Of a stretch of 64,000 nucleotides of DNA, positions 13,043-25,300 are shown in pieces (position 1 is the stretch's first letter; each line of letters starts with the position of its first letter). The position numbers and the translations under genes were made by a program. Source of the stretch: Diplosphaera chodatii (taxonomy: Eukaryota > Chlorophyta > Trebouxiophyceae > Prasiolales > Stichococcaceae). The notes under the pieces are model-generated. The model searched no databases. It was not told the DNA's origin and saw only the letters and a program-made list of their open reading frames with translations. Location of the stretch: assembly GCA_032358165.1 (NCBI GenBank), contig JAALGY010000043.1:1-64000 (forward strand), given 5' to 3'.

Positions 13043-13141
13043 CTCGCTCTGTGCTGTTCCAGCGGCCGCAGGCAGCGACATACTCCCGCAGAGAACTTGA
13101 CACAATCGTGGGCCGCCTCATATTCCCTGCCGACTTGACAT
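13043..13141 (-). CDS. Isolated exon-like segment
   Basis: Minus-strand segment between an acceptor (gaacagtgcag) and a canonical donor (GAGCGAG|gtgagc). It encodes KSAGNMRRPTIVSSSLREY followed by a short basic/aromatic stretch. It could be a 5' exon of the coding-like sequence at 12,261-12,708, but the phase of a direct join does not fit. No family recognised. Confidence 0.3.
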
Positions 13142-13965
13142 CTGCACTGTTCACGTGTGACTTTGAACAGGCTTTGCACCGGTCAGCAGCTTGCTGTCTC
13201 ATACCGAAGAGTATTTGAAAAGCAACCGATGCAATTCAACTACTGCAACATTGGGGTGAATGTGTTGCTTGCATGCGATGTGCAGATTTGATGACGGTCA
13301 TCCACTACTAGCAGCAACCATAGCTCATCATCGGGTTGACTACACCAATCACAGTTGCGCACCTATGCTTAGACACGCCGCTGCGCGGTTCATCGCATCA
13401 GCGCCTGCCTCTTGGGTGCGCAGCCTGAAGCACAGCATGCCCAGCCTGATGCGTGATGTGGCTGCGCCCAGGCAGCTGTTTGCTCTGCTGCTGATGCCGC
13501 CCTTGCGCCTGCTGGGACCTGTTCCTGCCACCTGCCGCGAATCAGGCCGCTGATAAAAAAGCCCTCTTTCGCACAGTTCTAAGCAATGCGTGCCAGCAAT
13601 TCGTTGGAGGCCATTTGAAGCCGGTACCTTGCCTTCCTGACTGTGCTGCTGTTCAAAGACATTGCTGACATGCAGGCCTGCGAGCGCAAGGACACCAGAT
13701 GAGCCTAAAATGTGTCTTTGGTGATGCTTCAGCTGTGCAGCATTATTAGAGCAAAGAAAGTACCTGTTGTATGTGATGCAGCAGCTATGGCACCCATCCA
13801 GCAGGCTGGCCGCCAATATCGGTGCCCTTTAAGAAACTCCTGCTTAACAGCAGATGTGCGCATGTGCCTGACCACAGCAGCGTGAACGGCAATATACACG
13901 AATGTATCTGTGCAAGATGCATCTGACGGAAAACACAATTGAAATCAGCTCATCTGAAACCTTAC

Positions 13966-15955
13966 ATAGCGGGTTGCCATGCGCTGCACTGCTGAAATGG
14001 TCTTTTCCAACTGTTGGTGGCTGAGAAACAGTGGCGTGAAGCGCACGTCGCCCCGCTGCGATGGCAGGACAACATGCACGCCGGGCACCGTAAAGACAGG
14101 CAAACCCCTGTGGCGAGTGGGTAGGTTATTGGGATGGGAAACAGAAATCCTCATTATAAAATCCTTAAAACCACAGACACGCTGGTGTGTTTTTATTTTA
14201 CTCAGAAGTGCTAAGCATGATTGGCACCTGAGGGGCTCAGGGAGGGCACCAGTTGCCTTGGCGCTGCGCAACTTCTCTGCCTGTGTTACCTGCACGTTGG
14301 GGTATGAGTACGTAGCCGATGCAACTGAGCACCTATATCTCGCAGCAGACGGCGGGTCACCACACTATGCTGTCACAGTCACATGCGTCAGTCGGGTCAC
14401 ACCTGCTGTGGGTCCGGCTGCAGGAAGGCATGTCTTGGAAAGTTCCCCAGCACTGAGAGCGCTAGATTCCAGGGCACTGGCCTGATATCAACGTCACCCT
14501 CCTCACATCGTACCCTGGCGGCGGCAGCTCAGGCGAGCCATTTCGCCACCATGATTGGCTGCTGAGTGCTGCTGGCTGAGGACTGCTGCTGATGATCGAA
14601 TGTCCATCCCCAGAAACGCTCTGAAGACCCTTGCTGCTACAGGGCTGTGCAACTTTGGACTGCTGCCGCCGCCACACCCGCCACCACGGCCACGCCTGCC
14701 ACCACGGCGCGCCGGAGGTACTGCAATCTGAGCTTGCCGCCTGCTGCTGCTGCCTGCTGACTGCTGCTGCTGCAGATTGCACGGCGCCGCGGTACGCCAA
14801 CAGGCGGCGGCCCTGCTCTGCCATGGCGTGCAGGGGGCGGGCCTCGTCGAAAGGCGGCGGATCAAACAGCTGACGCCCGTGACTCGCCAGCTCCCGCAGA
14901 CTGAGACCAGCCAGCGCTGCATCGTGGCTGGTGTGCATGGCCACCCGCTCATCTGCTGATGCTGGAACGCACAGCTGCACGGAGTCCCGCAGCTCCGGTG
15001 GCACTTGCAGCGCATCTGCCACGTGCTCTGCTGCGGCGCTGCTGCACGCCCCGGTGGCCAGGAGGCTGTCGAACAGGGCTGAGCTGCAGCGCAGCACAGC
15101 GTGATTACCATGCACATCGCAGATAGCACCACCATGGTGGCTGTAGGGTGCCGTACGAGAGCAGCAGCGATGCGCTCGCAAGTACATACGTTCAGAAGTG
15201 CACAGCTGCTTGGTGTTCAACAACACATCAAGCCAACCTGCGGCCGAACATGAACACATCGCCCACGAACAAGGTGGGCACGATGCCGACCCCACGCCTG
15301 AGTGCTGCAGGAGAAAAGGCGGCTGCCCTCTGCTGTGCCTACATGCAGGAAGAGGAAACACGTGTCGTCGCCATGTGCACGCTGGATACATGGTGACACT
15401 GCGCGCACAGAATGTGTCCGGTGTGCTGCAACATATCAGAGAAGCTAGACCTGACTCGACCCTGCTATTGCATCACGCATGTCAGTTTGCCAGCAAGCTG
15501 CACTTGTCGGAAGCCTCTCACCAAAGGTTTGCCGCCGACAACAATGCCGGCTGCTGCTCTTGGTGGCAGCTGGGGCGCTGCCGCCGCTCTTGCAGCTGAT
15601 AAAAGCACGCCTCAAGGTTGGCGGACCTCCTGCTGTGGGTTCCTTCTTGATGCAGTTGCTTGTCGGACCCATTGTCTTCCAATACACTGGTGCTGCTGCT
15701 GCCATTGCTTCTGCTGTCTGCTGCCTGCGCTGCTGCATTCTGAACTGAAGCTGCTGCTTCCGAAGCGGTTTTGCGCTTGACATTCAGGTCGCTGGGCGCT
15801 GCAAGTGCCATGCCTTTGAACGAAACAGCGCGGCAGGCTGGCGCTGTTGCTGGCCAGGCCTGCAGGGCATGCTGTCGCGAACCGCGTACAAGCAACCGCT
15901 GACCAGCTGCTCCTATGATCACGTCGCGCTGCAACCTCCAGCAGTCAAACTGCAT
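13966..15955 (-). CDS. Unidentified multi-exon protein, possibly membrane or organelle associated
   Basis: Supported exons: 15,238-15,304 encodes RRGVGIVPTLFVGDVFMFGR and splices in phase 2 to an exon whose 5' end is 15,084 (SALFDSLLATG, helical, Pro/Asp motif PPPFDEARP, a Trp-rich stretch APWWQAWPWWRVW, then a Ser/Gln-rich tail to about 14,480). A third exon, 13,966-14,107, encodes GLPVFTVPGVHVVLPS and TPLFLSHQQLEKTISAVQ and ends at Y|gtaagg. Upstream frames at 15,620-15,955 start with an ATG at 15,955 (MQFDCWRLQRD) and are Ala/Ser-rich. The G.PVFTV...PLF.S motif in the last exon faintly recalls Tic22 plastid import proteins, which is a weak resemblance only. The final exon and stop were not located. 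Confidence 0.45.
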
Positions 15956-16075
15956 CTTGAGGTGTTGGGCTGTCTGTCAAGGGTCATCAGCGGGGCGGCA
16001 TTACGGCAATCATGGCGCACCGGGTGCTTGCAGTCCTTTCCTGCAGCATGATGCAACCAGGATCTGCGTGAAATT

Positions 16076-16080
16076 TTACA
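16076..16080 (-). terminator. Possible TGTAA poly(A) signal for the cyclase-family gene
   Basis: TTACA on the plus strand is TGTAA on the minus strand, the usual chlorophyte near-upstream element. It lies about 810 bases past the stop at 16,892, which makes a long 3' UTR. The stretch 16,081-16,891 otherwise shows only low-information open frames. Confidence 0.3.
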
Positions 16081-16891
16081 CTCTTCAGCACTGCCAGGTT
16101 TCCATTTGCACACTGCGGCAGTGTGATTGGACTGCCAGCCTTGGGCCTCACCGGTGTCCCGGAGGCAGAAACCCTCAAGTCACGTGTAGTTCGCGAACCG
16201 GGTTTCAAATCAGTAAAAACTGACACCTGCGCCGGCTCAGCGTGGATTGAAACACTTTGGAACGCATGCAGAGTATTTGCAGACAAGATGTGTGCCATTC
16301 AGAAAGATGCAGCAAGGGAATCTCTCAGTAACGCCATACCGGGGATGCTGCAACGCAACAGTACTATGCATGCAAGCGTTTGGCTTCTGACATGGCCTCG
16401 TTGTGCTGATGACTCGTATGTCGGGGTTGCACCTCGGCTGTTCGATTGCTGTTGGTACGGCATGTACTGAGATGGGAGATCCTACACTGCATGTCTGTGT
16501 TCCAGGCGACAAGCAGCCAGATGTTTGCATGGGCCTTCCTTCACCACACGAGCGCGAGCGATGTACAAGGAGGTCATCATCGTTGGTTGCGGCAGAAGTC
16601 CTTTGGATTTCAAAGTGTCACACTTGACGGCACATCCACTGGCCAAAGAGGAGCTGGAAATCGCGCCGCAGGCAGCAATGGACACAAACCCACAACGAAG
16701 TCTGCACGTGAAGCTGGGCTGAGACGGCTACGTGGGCACGAGGTCCAGGCAGCAGCCCCGTGAGTGTCAACCGCACGCAGCGGATGGTGCAGTCTGAGCA
16801 GCGGTAGCTTAAAAAGCTCTATGACTACCCTGTGCTGAGGTCCCTCGCAAATACAATTCACCCTGCTCAGTGTTGCCAGCGGGTCGTCCAG

Positions 16892-19098
16892 CTACCCGAT
16901 CGTGATGCACCGCACAGGCGCGCCGTCGCTGCCCTGCAGCTTCACGGGCAGGCAGTGCAGCTGGTGCAGCCCGGGGGCGAGCTGCCCAAGGTCCAGCCCC
17001 TCCACCGCGATCACACCCTGCAGCACAAATATGCAAATCAGATCACGTCAGCTCCAATGGACATCTTCAGCAGTGCACACCAGGGTGCAGCACGATGTTT
17101 ACTTCGGAGCAGAGGCACGGGCCTGTCACATCAGAAATCCGACAACAGCGGCGCACAGCAGCATGCAGCGTCACAGCATCTTGACACGATTCAAAGGACG
17201 GCCTACCTTGCCCAGCAGGGCCTCGTGCGGCGCGGACAGGTCGGCGTACGTCGCCACCGTCAGGTAGTCGATGCCCACCAGCTGCACGTCCGGGCGGTGC
17301 GCGACCAGCCAGGCGGCGCCCCCGGCGTCGAAGGCCGTGTAGTCTGTCGAGAAGCCGCGCCGACCCATTAGCCGCCTGCGCTGGGCAGGGGGAGGAATCT
17401 GTCCAAGGGACTGTGTGCTGGCCAGCTGCGGTACCAAGGCAGCACTAGGCAGAGCATCCAACAGCGTCTGCGCGTGTAAAGCTGCCAGACATGGTCTGGT
17501 GTGCGCGTGTTCAGCGCCCTGCTGAAGAGCAGCAAGGGATGGACAGGGGTGAATGGCAAGCCAGGCTGACATGTCGAGGCGGTGGCGACAGCCCACTGGC
17601 ACGCACCGCTTGGTGTTGAGCGTCTTGAACAGCAGCCGCGCCACGCCCCGCGGTATCTGCAGCGCCTCCAGCGCCGCCGCTGCACAGCAGCAAAAGCACA
17701 CTCAGCACGCCTGCACAAACCTGGCGTTGGGCTGCCGCTGCACGCTGTTGCACCGTACATCTGCTTCGTAAGGCCACTCAAGCACAATGCTGGCTGCGCG
17801 CGACCTGCGTGTCTCAGCATCATGCGTGTTGCAGTCTGATGGTGGGCCAGAACCAGGGCGCAAGGGTGGTGTGCAGAAAACCCTCAAACAGCTGCGCACC
17901 TGTGATGTTGGTGCTGTCCGGCACCTCCACCAGCAGCGCGGGACCTGCACGCCCCGGAACAGCCAAATCGCTCCAGAGCAATATGCCTGAGCTGCTGATA
18001 GCGCTGCATCTGTGCCATTCGGCCGCTTTGCACAGTCCTGGATGACCGAGCCGTTGGCTTCGCCGAATGGAACTCCAACTGGATTACAACTGCTGGACAG
18101 CAGATATACTCTCAGGTCATGTTACGGATCCTCCCATACCGTTCAAAATCTGCAGGCTGAGGCTCTCCACCCCCCGGCCGTCCTTGAACGCTGCGTCGCT
18201 GCGACAAGGATATGCATATGGTGACATTCCTAGCGCTGGCACTGGGTTCAGCAGACACCCTGAAAACGGGATGAGGAACACAGAGCACAAGGTCTGATAG
18301 AATGAGCGCTGCCGCCGCTTACCTGAAGTGGCTAGGCGCATCCAGGTGCGTGCCTGCAGCGGGCAGGACATGAGCCTCAGCATGCAGCGCAGCAGCAGCC
18401 TGTGGCCTCGCCATTGAGGTGGCACCGTGCACGTCAGGAGCCAGTAGTGGCGCTGCCAGCGGGCAGCGCTCTGCAGGCAGCAGGTATCCGCAGGCAGCAA
18501 TTTCAGCACCAGCGATTTCGCACCAGTGTGCGCGCTGGGCAGCCGCAGCCAGGACTGGTTGCAGATGTCGCCCCTGCCACCATCATACAGTGCCATGAGA
18601 CACTCACTGTTCTGCTGCCATGAGGCGCTCACCATTCCAGAACTCCTCTCACCCAGCTCAGCCGATTGGTGTACCAGCCACTCACCTGTCGCGCCGCTCG
18701 AACGGCTGGCAGATGTCGGCGGGCAGGCCCTCGTGCGACTGGAACATGTGTGCGCCCGGCGCGATGGCATAGCTCAGATCGATTATGGCGCCGCCGGCGC
18801 TGCCACCATCGCTGCTGCTGCTGGTGGTGGAGACCGGCGGCCGATATGCCGCGCTGTAGTCCCTGCCGCGCTGTTGATCTGTGCGCAGCCAAGATGGCGA
18901 TCAGCGGCTCTGCCTGTAGCCAACGCTCCTATAGCATGCACGCCGGCATGCGTCAGGCTCGGCACCTGCAGAAATCAGTCCCGACTTGCCTGCATTGTCG
19001 CAAATCTGCGCAGTAGGTTCACTGACTGGCGCGGCGGCAGGACAGCGGGCTGCGGGGCCGCACAGCAGCGCGACCAGCACCGCCGCCCACCACCGCAT
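16892..19098 (-). CDS. Secreted or ER-lumen kynurenine formamidase-like (cyclase family) metalloenzyme
   Basis: Nine exons close in phase to a 269-residue protein: 19,027-19,098; 18,686-18,870; 18,524-18,573; 18,323-18,353; 18,140-18,198; 17,900-17,944; 17,607-17,679; 17,207-17,375; 16,892-17,017. The first exon is a signal peptide (MRWWAAVLVALLCGPAARC). The body matches the cyclase/arylformamidase family: IIDLSYAIAPG near the start, then the metal-binding signature HTGTHLDAPSHF, LLFKTLNTKR, FSTDYTAF, VGIDYLTV and C-terminal VIAVEGLDLGQL...LPVKLQGSDGAPVR. Known relatives hydrolyse N-formyl-kynurenine or related amides using Mn/Zn. Length is normal for the family (about 210-270). The signature is split: HTG ends one exon and the rest comes from a 31-nt microexon. 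The leader implies secretion or an endomembrane location. The true substrate is unknown. Confidence 0.92.
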
Positions 19099-20268
19099 AC
19101 TGTGGCAGCCGGTGACAGGCTTCTGGGGCTAGTCCTGTGATGTCAGAGGTGCGCCAAGCACGTCGAGGTCTGTGATGTGCTTGCGCAGTTCCAGATCACT
19201 CCCAGATTAGTTGGGATGAGCAGGTGTACAGCCCCTTCAAGGCAGGCCCGAGGCGATGTCGCGCCGGCAACGATCGGAGGTGCAGCAGCTGGTTGCTGTC
19301 GGACACTTGAAAAGTGAAAATACGACGCAAAGCGCCTCGGCCTGGATTGAGTAAACCAGCAGGCATCCAAATTTTCCACAATTCTGATGCTCATGTGATT
19401 GCATGGCTGAGGGTGCAGGGGGCCACTCTTGCGCTTGCGGAGTAGTCACAGCAATATCAACCTTTGCTCAATGCACGGTTCGCACGTTCTGTGCATCAGG
19501 CCTGCTGCTATGAGGTTGTGGCATGTCGCCAGCGGCAAAGTGGCATCGGATGCCGCGCGCACAGCAGCGGCCATCACGACGCCGGAACGCGGTCTCGGAC
19601 TGCAGTTCACGGTCTGCTGGAACGGTGCTGAGATGCCAACGGAAGCTGATCAGGTATGCAGTCGTGCTGCAGACCGGTGCTGCAGCCCAAGTGCACCTCT
19701 GCGGCAGGGACAGCTGCGTCCGAGCAGCGGCTGTGGGTGATGACGTCCAGCTGAATGAGGTGCAGGCACTCCCGGCTACCTGCTCAATTACCAACCAACA
19801 GTATTATCACCTCGACTTGAGTCCGGTGGTGACCTGTGCGCGCCTGAATGCGGCAATGCCTGTCAGCAGGCAAGGTGTAGGCCTGACCCATGTGAACTGC
19901 GTCGAAGTGCATGCCAGAATCTGCTTCGGCACCAGTGCCGCGGCGGCATGGCACACCAGAGGCCCCGATCAGCTGCGATCTGGCTCCTGCTGCTGCAGAT
20001 GCGACATGCGCCAGCGTTCTCAGCCACCAGTGGCGCTCGACAAGCGGCGCTCTCAGCGCAGCCGGCTGGCGCAGTGCCTGGCATGCGGGCCGGCGGCTGC
20101 AGCGCTGCCAGCGCACCCGCGGCCGCCGCTGCGGCGCGCTGTGCGGCGCGGCTGGACCCCGCAGGCAGCCGGCCCGCCCCTCGCCCTGGGACCGGTGCGT
20201 GCCGCCCGCTGGGGCCGAGGAGTGCTGCTGTTGCGCTTTCAGTCATATGCCAAGCCACCACACCTCAC
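19099..20268. other. Stretch without a firmly supported gene
   Basis: Contains the upstream region of the minus-strand cyclase-family gene. At 20,090-20,250 an Ala/Pro/Arg-rich minus-strand frame could be a second exon of the gene starting at 20,552, but no reading frame is clearly favoured. Nothing else recognisable. Confidence 0.35.
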
Positions 20269-20552
20269 CTGCAGCGGCTGAGCACCTCGTCAGCTGCCTG
20301 CTGCATGGGGGATACGTCGATGCCCGCAGCTGGGCAGTCGTCGTGACGCGGCGGATGCAGCAGCTTGTCCGCCTGCCGGCAGGTGCCGGGGGGGCGGCGC
20401 GGCCGCAGGGCTGCGAACGGCGCGGGGCGCAGCAGCGGCCCCGTCAGCAGCACGGTGCACACCAGCAGAGCCCGACGGCATGCTGCAGGGGGCACTGCCT
20501 CGGCGCCAGCACCATTTGCGGACGCATGCCGCTGCAATGCGGCCCGGCGCAT
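20269..20552 (-). CDS. First exon of a possible organelle- or lumen-targeted protein
   Basis: Starts MRRAALQRHASANGAG and runs to a canonical donor (CGCTGCAG|gtgagg). The N-terminus is Ala/Arg-rich with no acidic residues at first, followed by RRALLVCTVLLTGPLL, a basic/Pro spacer, and a mature-looking segment with ADKLLHPPRHDDCPAAGIDV. This layout resembles a plastid transit peptide followed by a hydrophobic lumen-targeting or membrane segment. The downstream exons could not be fixed, so no function is proposed. Confidence 0.35.
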
Positions 20553-22335
20553 ACCTCAGCTCTGTCCGTCAAAGTCTGGTGAGCCTGGCGATCGTTGTAC
20601 GCAGCATCTGCACGGGCGGACGCGCAGCAACAGCGTCCTGCGGGCTGTGCGGATGCCTCCGCTGATGCTGATAGCACGTTCTGGACATGCAGGTTTTGTA
20701 GGAATTCCTGAGCAGCGCGCTGCAGTGTACAGGCCCAAGCCAAGCGCCAGACGCGGGTGCAGGCGGCTCAGGGAGCATCTGCGCTGCAGGTGCCTGCTCG
20801 CGCTGACGTCGTGAGTGCACTGTGCACCTTCTTGCCATGCAGAGACACATGAGCGCTGCTGGTGCCGTTGCTGCCACAGGGAAAATGCTAATGGGTTTGG
20901 CGAAATGCAGGTGATCCTGCGCAGGCAGCACGGCGGCCAGCGGCGCACCAGGACGCCGGCTGCGCAGCGCACCAGCAGCGCGCCGGCAGCAGCGAGCAGC
21001 CTGCAGCCAGACATCTGCAAAGCGGAGCATGACGGTGCGCGTGGGTCGGCTGTCGAGGGTCGGCTGCCAGGGTGCCGCGAGTTCAGGCACCAGACCGGAG
21101 CCGTGCCCGCAGCACATATTCGAGCAGCTGCAGGGCAGGCCGCTCCGTTTGTTAGTGAGTGCACCGCCTATTGTCAGGCTGCACCACTGCTGTGCCACAA
21201 ATGGCTCCTGGTTAGCCTGTATCCTGGTGCTTTGCCGACCCCAGATCGGCTGCGGCACGACTGGGGTTGTGAAGCGGCTCACGCCGTCGGTGAGGCCATG
21301 CAGCTGACAATGTTTTGACGTCAGCAAGCGCTCGCGTGACGCGGGATCGTAACATCAGAAACCGCGGGAGCTGACTCACCACCGTACTGATTTCCCGGGC
21401 ACCGCGAACTTTGGCACAAGTCACCGGCCCGCATTCCTGCAACACACTCACAAGTTGCACGACTCAGCCGGCTCTTGCGATAGCTTCATACAGTTCTGCC
21501 GAGAAGAAGACAGCAGAGCTCAACGGCGGCGTGGGTCAAGCCATCACCGGCCGACACTGACAGTGAAATCACGGACGGCTGGTGCAGCCTCAGCATTTAC
21601 TCCACAGGTGGGCTGCTGCTGCTGATAGGCTCTCGTAGAGTATACGCTGGGTGCATACCGGGGGGCCGCTGGCGGTATACATGCGGCCGGCCGCATGCTG
21701 ACCGGCGCGTCTTGGCCAAAGCCGCAGCCCGCGCCCAATACTGCACCCTGATCCTTGGCAAATTCGCGGCCTATCGCTGCCCTGTGTGCATCGCAGCTGC
21801 CTGCTGTGAGTATTGGACTGCAATCACACGCTGTCGTGTGGTTGCGGCGGTGCCTGCCCGCGGCTGGCTTGCCCTTAGGTTCAAGACATCCGGGATCGTT
21901 CCCCCCGATCGTGATTGGTGTGACTGTGGCCAGCCCGGCGCTGGAACACGCCTGCACTCCTCCCATTGAAGGCTGCAGACGACTTCGTGCTATACGTAGT
22001 GTCGATCGGGGCTTCTGCGGCCGCAGTCGGGTCACAGTACAGGCCAGCTGTGTTACTGCAGCGCTGCATCAGAACTGGCAGCCGAACATTCGATCATCCA
22101 ATATGCCGTGCAGCAGCAGCCCCACTGGAGCAGAATGGTAAAAAGTACTGTCCGTACCTGTTACAACCCTTACAAGCTGCGATGGGACCACTGCATGGGT
22201 GCCAGGACAGCCGGGGACGCCACCGATTAGTCATTCTGCAATGCCGCACCCAGCTGAGGCTGAAAACGCATATCAAGGTCTGAAACCGAACACGAGTCCT
22301 GATCTTCCTGCAGGGGTCCAGTTCGCGGAGCCGCC
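20553..22335. other. Stretch without a firmly supported gene; one possible minus-strand exon
   Basis: Most frames here are low in information. A minus-strand frame at 21,544-21,778 (contains EFAKDQGAVLGAGCGFGQ and a Pro/Ala-rich end, stop at 21,544) has a composition that could be protein, but splice partners were not found. The last few hundred bases are the likely promoter and 5' UTR of the LPMO gene. Confidence 0.3.
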
Positions 22336-25300
22336 ATGAGGGTGACCGCACCGCAGGCGCTGCTGCTGCTGGCGGCGGGCCTCACGCTCGCGGCGCTGCC
22401 CGGCTGCCATGGCCACGCCTACCTCATGGTGCGGCGCTGTGCGACGCCGAATCCAGCTGTGGCGCTCGTGCCAGCAGCTGTGCAGAGTCTTTTAGGCCAT
22501 AGTCTCTCAGGGCAGAGTCGTGTAGGGCAGCTGCCGGGCGGCAGTAGCAGCAGTACGCGGTAGCGCTGCAGGCATGGCTCACGCTGGGCTTTTGGCTGCC
22601 AATGGAGCGCTGCGGTCATGCCGCCTGCCCTATCTCCGGTCTGTGCTCACGCCTACCCGCCTGCCGTAGCGGCAGCCGCTGCTGCGCGCCGCTCCAGTGG
22701 CGGTCTGCAACCGCTGTCCGGGTGTCGGGTCTGCAGCGCCAAGATGCGTTTCTGGCTACCAGCGTGGAACTGCAGCAGCAGACTGACGCTTGGCACTCCT
22801 GTGTTTCCGCCCCAGGAGCCCGCGGCGCGCAACTGGCTGTACGCGCACACGCAGAACTTCTACGACGAGATGAGCCTCAACTCCATCGGTGCGCGCGTCT
22901 GACGCAGCCCAGCAGCACGTGTTCAGCGACGCACTGTGGTCGAACCAGCCCCACATCCGATCTGAGAGTGCGCCTGACGAGAGCGCTGGTGTCGCAGTGA
23001 GGCAGCTGGTGATCAGTCCGAACAACTGGCTGATGGCATCTCCGCAGGCACCGGGCTGTGCGGCGGGCAGCAGCCGACGGACGCGCGGTTCCAGGTGGCG
23101 CCGCTGAACCCCACGTCGCCGGACCAGGCAAGCGCGCCCCACCCTGTAGTCAACATGCACAGGCAGCTGCTCCTCACAGCATACAGATGCTGTAGCACAG
23201 AAGCATCATCATCACTGGTTCCCCAAATTCACAGCAGCGTGCTGCCGTCCGCTGCAGGGCATCTTCGCGCGCGGCCAGATCACCGCTACATACAACGAGG
23301 TCAGCCCCTGGCACAGATGTGCATGAAAGCTCCGTGTCCAGGCTGTTGGTCTATGACCTGCAACAGCTCTGCAAGTCGGAAACAGCCAGCCGCCTCTGAC
23401 TGCCCTTGTCACCTCTGCTTTGGGGCCAGACACCACGTCTGACCGCCGTTGCCACCTGTGCTGCAGGGCCAGACCATCCCAATCCGCATCCACATGTCCA
23501 CCGCGCACTGGGGGCGCTTCGAGCTGCGGCTGTGCCCCCTGTCCGACCCCTCCCTGGTGCGCAGTCTTCAAGCTCCGATGAGGACAGCAGCACTCGATCG
23601 CCAGCAGATCTGGCCGCCTGCCCAGCCCAGTCTCAGGCGCCTGGGATGCAGGCCAGCAGCGGCAGCGCTGCGCTGCTGCAATGGGCTGTCAGGGATTGGC
23701 TAGTCAGTTGCACGCCTGTGCTGTTGACCACAGCCCGGGCGGTAGGCAGTGTATGGCGCCTGCTGCACTTGTACCATGCTCCATGCATGTGACTGTGCAG
23801 GTCACAGAGAACGCTGAGCTGACGGACGGCTGCCTGTCGGCGCACCAGCTGTACCTGGCGGCAGAGTCCCTGCAGCCTGGTATGTGCAGAGACAGAAGCT
23901 CAGATGTGATCCGAAGGTGTTTTGAGCCCTGTGCTGCATGGTGCATGGTAGTAGTGAGCATTGTGAGTGGCTCTGAGTGGACAGACACTCATGTTAGACT
24001 GACACATCAGCCGCGTCTGCGTCCCCGCAGGCATCTCCAACCCCATTGACGGCAAGGAAAAGGTGGGCACTCTATCCTGAAGAGTGCCCTACTTCATCGC
24101 TGGGGCTGACCCTCGGTCCCAGACAGCTGCATCAGCGTTGGCGGCCGTACAACTTCGCGCTAGAAAGCAGCATCCTACAGACTGCGCAACCCTTTCCCCT
24201 GCAGTACTACTACTTCACGCGCGCCGACCAAACCGCGCCCGACGTGTACGCCAAGTTCGTGCTGCCGCCGGGCGTGTCCTGCGCGCGCTGCGTGATGCAG
24301 TTCCGCTGGGTCACCGGCAACTCCTGCTGGGGTGCGCACAGCTGTTCGTCCTCTGTGTGAATCAGGTGGACAGCCGCCGTGTTGGTGCCGGCTGCAAACA
24401 GCGGCGGCCAAAGCCTCTGGCACGGCGCACGCCGCTGCAGGCCACGAAGCATCTGCTTCGGTGCCAGATTCTGATTTGCAACAGTAAAGTGCGCCATCAT
24501 CTTGGTCCTGGACACGCTGCCCTCGCCTGACGCTTCTGCTGTGTGCCACCCTGCAGCGCCGGGCACCAACTACACGTGGCAGATGTCCATCACGCCCAAC
24601 CTGCCCGCCTGCGACCCCGCCACGTACCTGGACCCCAACCAGCGGCCGCCCGAGAAATTGTGAGGGCGGCTCAGCGCCTTGTGTACTGTATGAACACTGA
24701 TTGTGAAGGCTTTGATTGCGCCTGCGGACTGGCAACTAAACCTGCAGCTCGTCATGCCTGCGGTCATGACTATGGCTGCACAGCAGCTGCACGCAGCTAG
24801 CAGTCTGGAGCTCCTTTGAGTAGACGGAACTCCAACCAGCACAGCACAGCAACCACTCTTTTAGAGTTCAGTCAGCGCTGAGGTGCTCGAGCTCTGTGCC
24901 GCGCTGCAGCTGGAACTGCGCGGACGTCCGGATCAACAACCTGTCGGGCCCCTCGCCGCCGCCGCCGCCCAGCCCGCCGCCCAGGCCGCCGTCGCCGCCG
25001 CCGCGCGTGTCGCCGCCGCCCGCGCCCCCCGCAGTAGAGGTGAGGCGCTGGCAAGGCCTTGAGCTGCATGCCGTGTCATGTGGGGCGACGGCTTCAGCTG
25101 GTGCCGTGGCCAGCTGCCATGCTATTAGCTGTGCTATCCGCCACCCCTGGTGCTGATGGGCACATTCTTTTGATAAAGATGTATAGCCTGCAGCCTCTGG
25201 ACTCTGCCATTGTCCAAGCCCAGCGAGATCCCAGCTGCTAGACCGCCCAGGTCTCACTCACCCTGAGGGACCCCTCTCATTACTCAGCACAATATTTCGA

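Larger units (their letters stand above)
11667..13965. other. AT-richer island with coding-like fragments
   Basis: Between the U-box start codon and the next supported exon, the sequence becomes clearly richer in A and T than its surroundings, especially about 11,940-12,720. It holds a short plus-strand open frame at 11,945-12,070 (starts MPPANTFMVSW), broken minus-strand frames at 12,261-12,708, and a minus-strand exon-like segment at 13,043-13,141. Open frames at 13,260-13,550 on both strands carry no recognisable domain. Mixed composition suggests inserted sequence or a poorly conserved gene. Confidence 0.45.
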
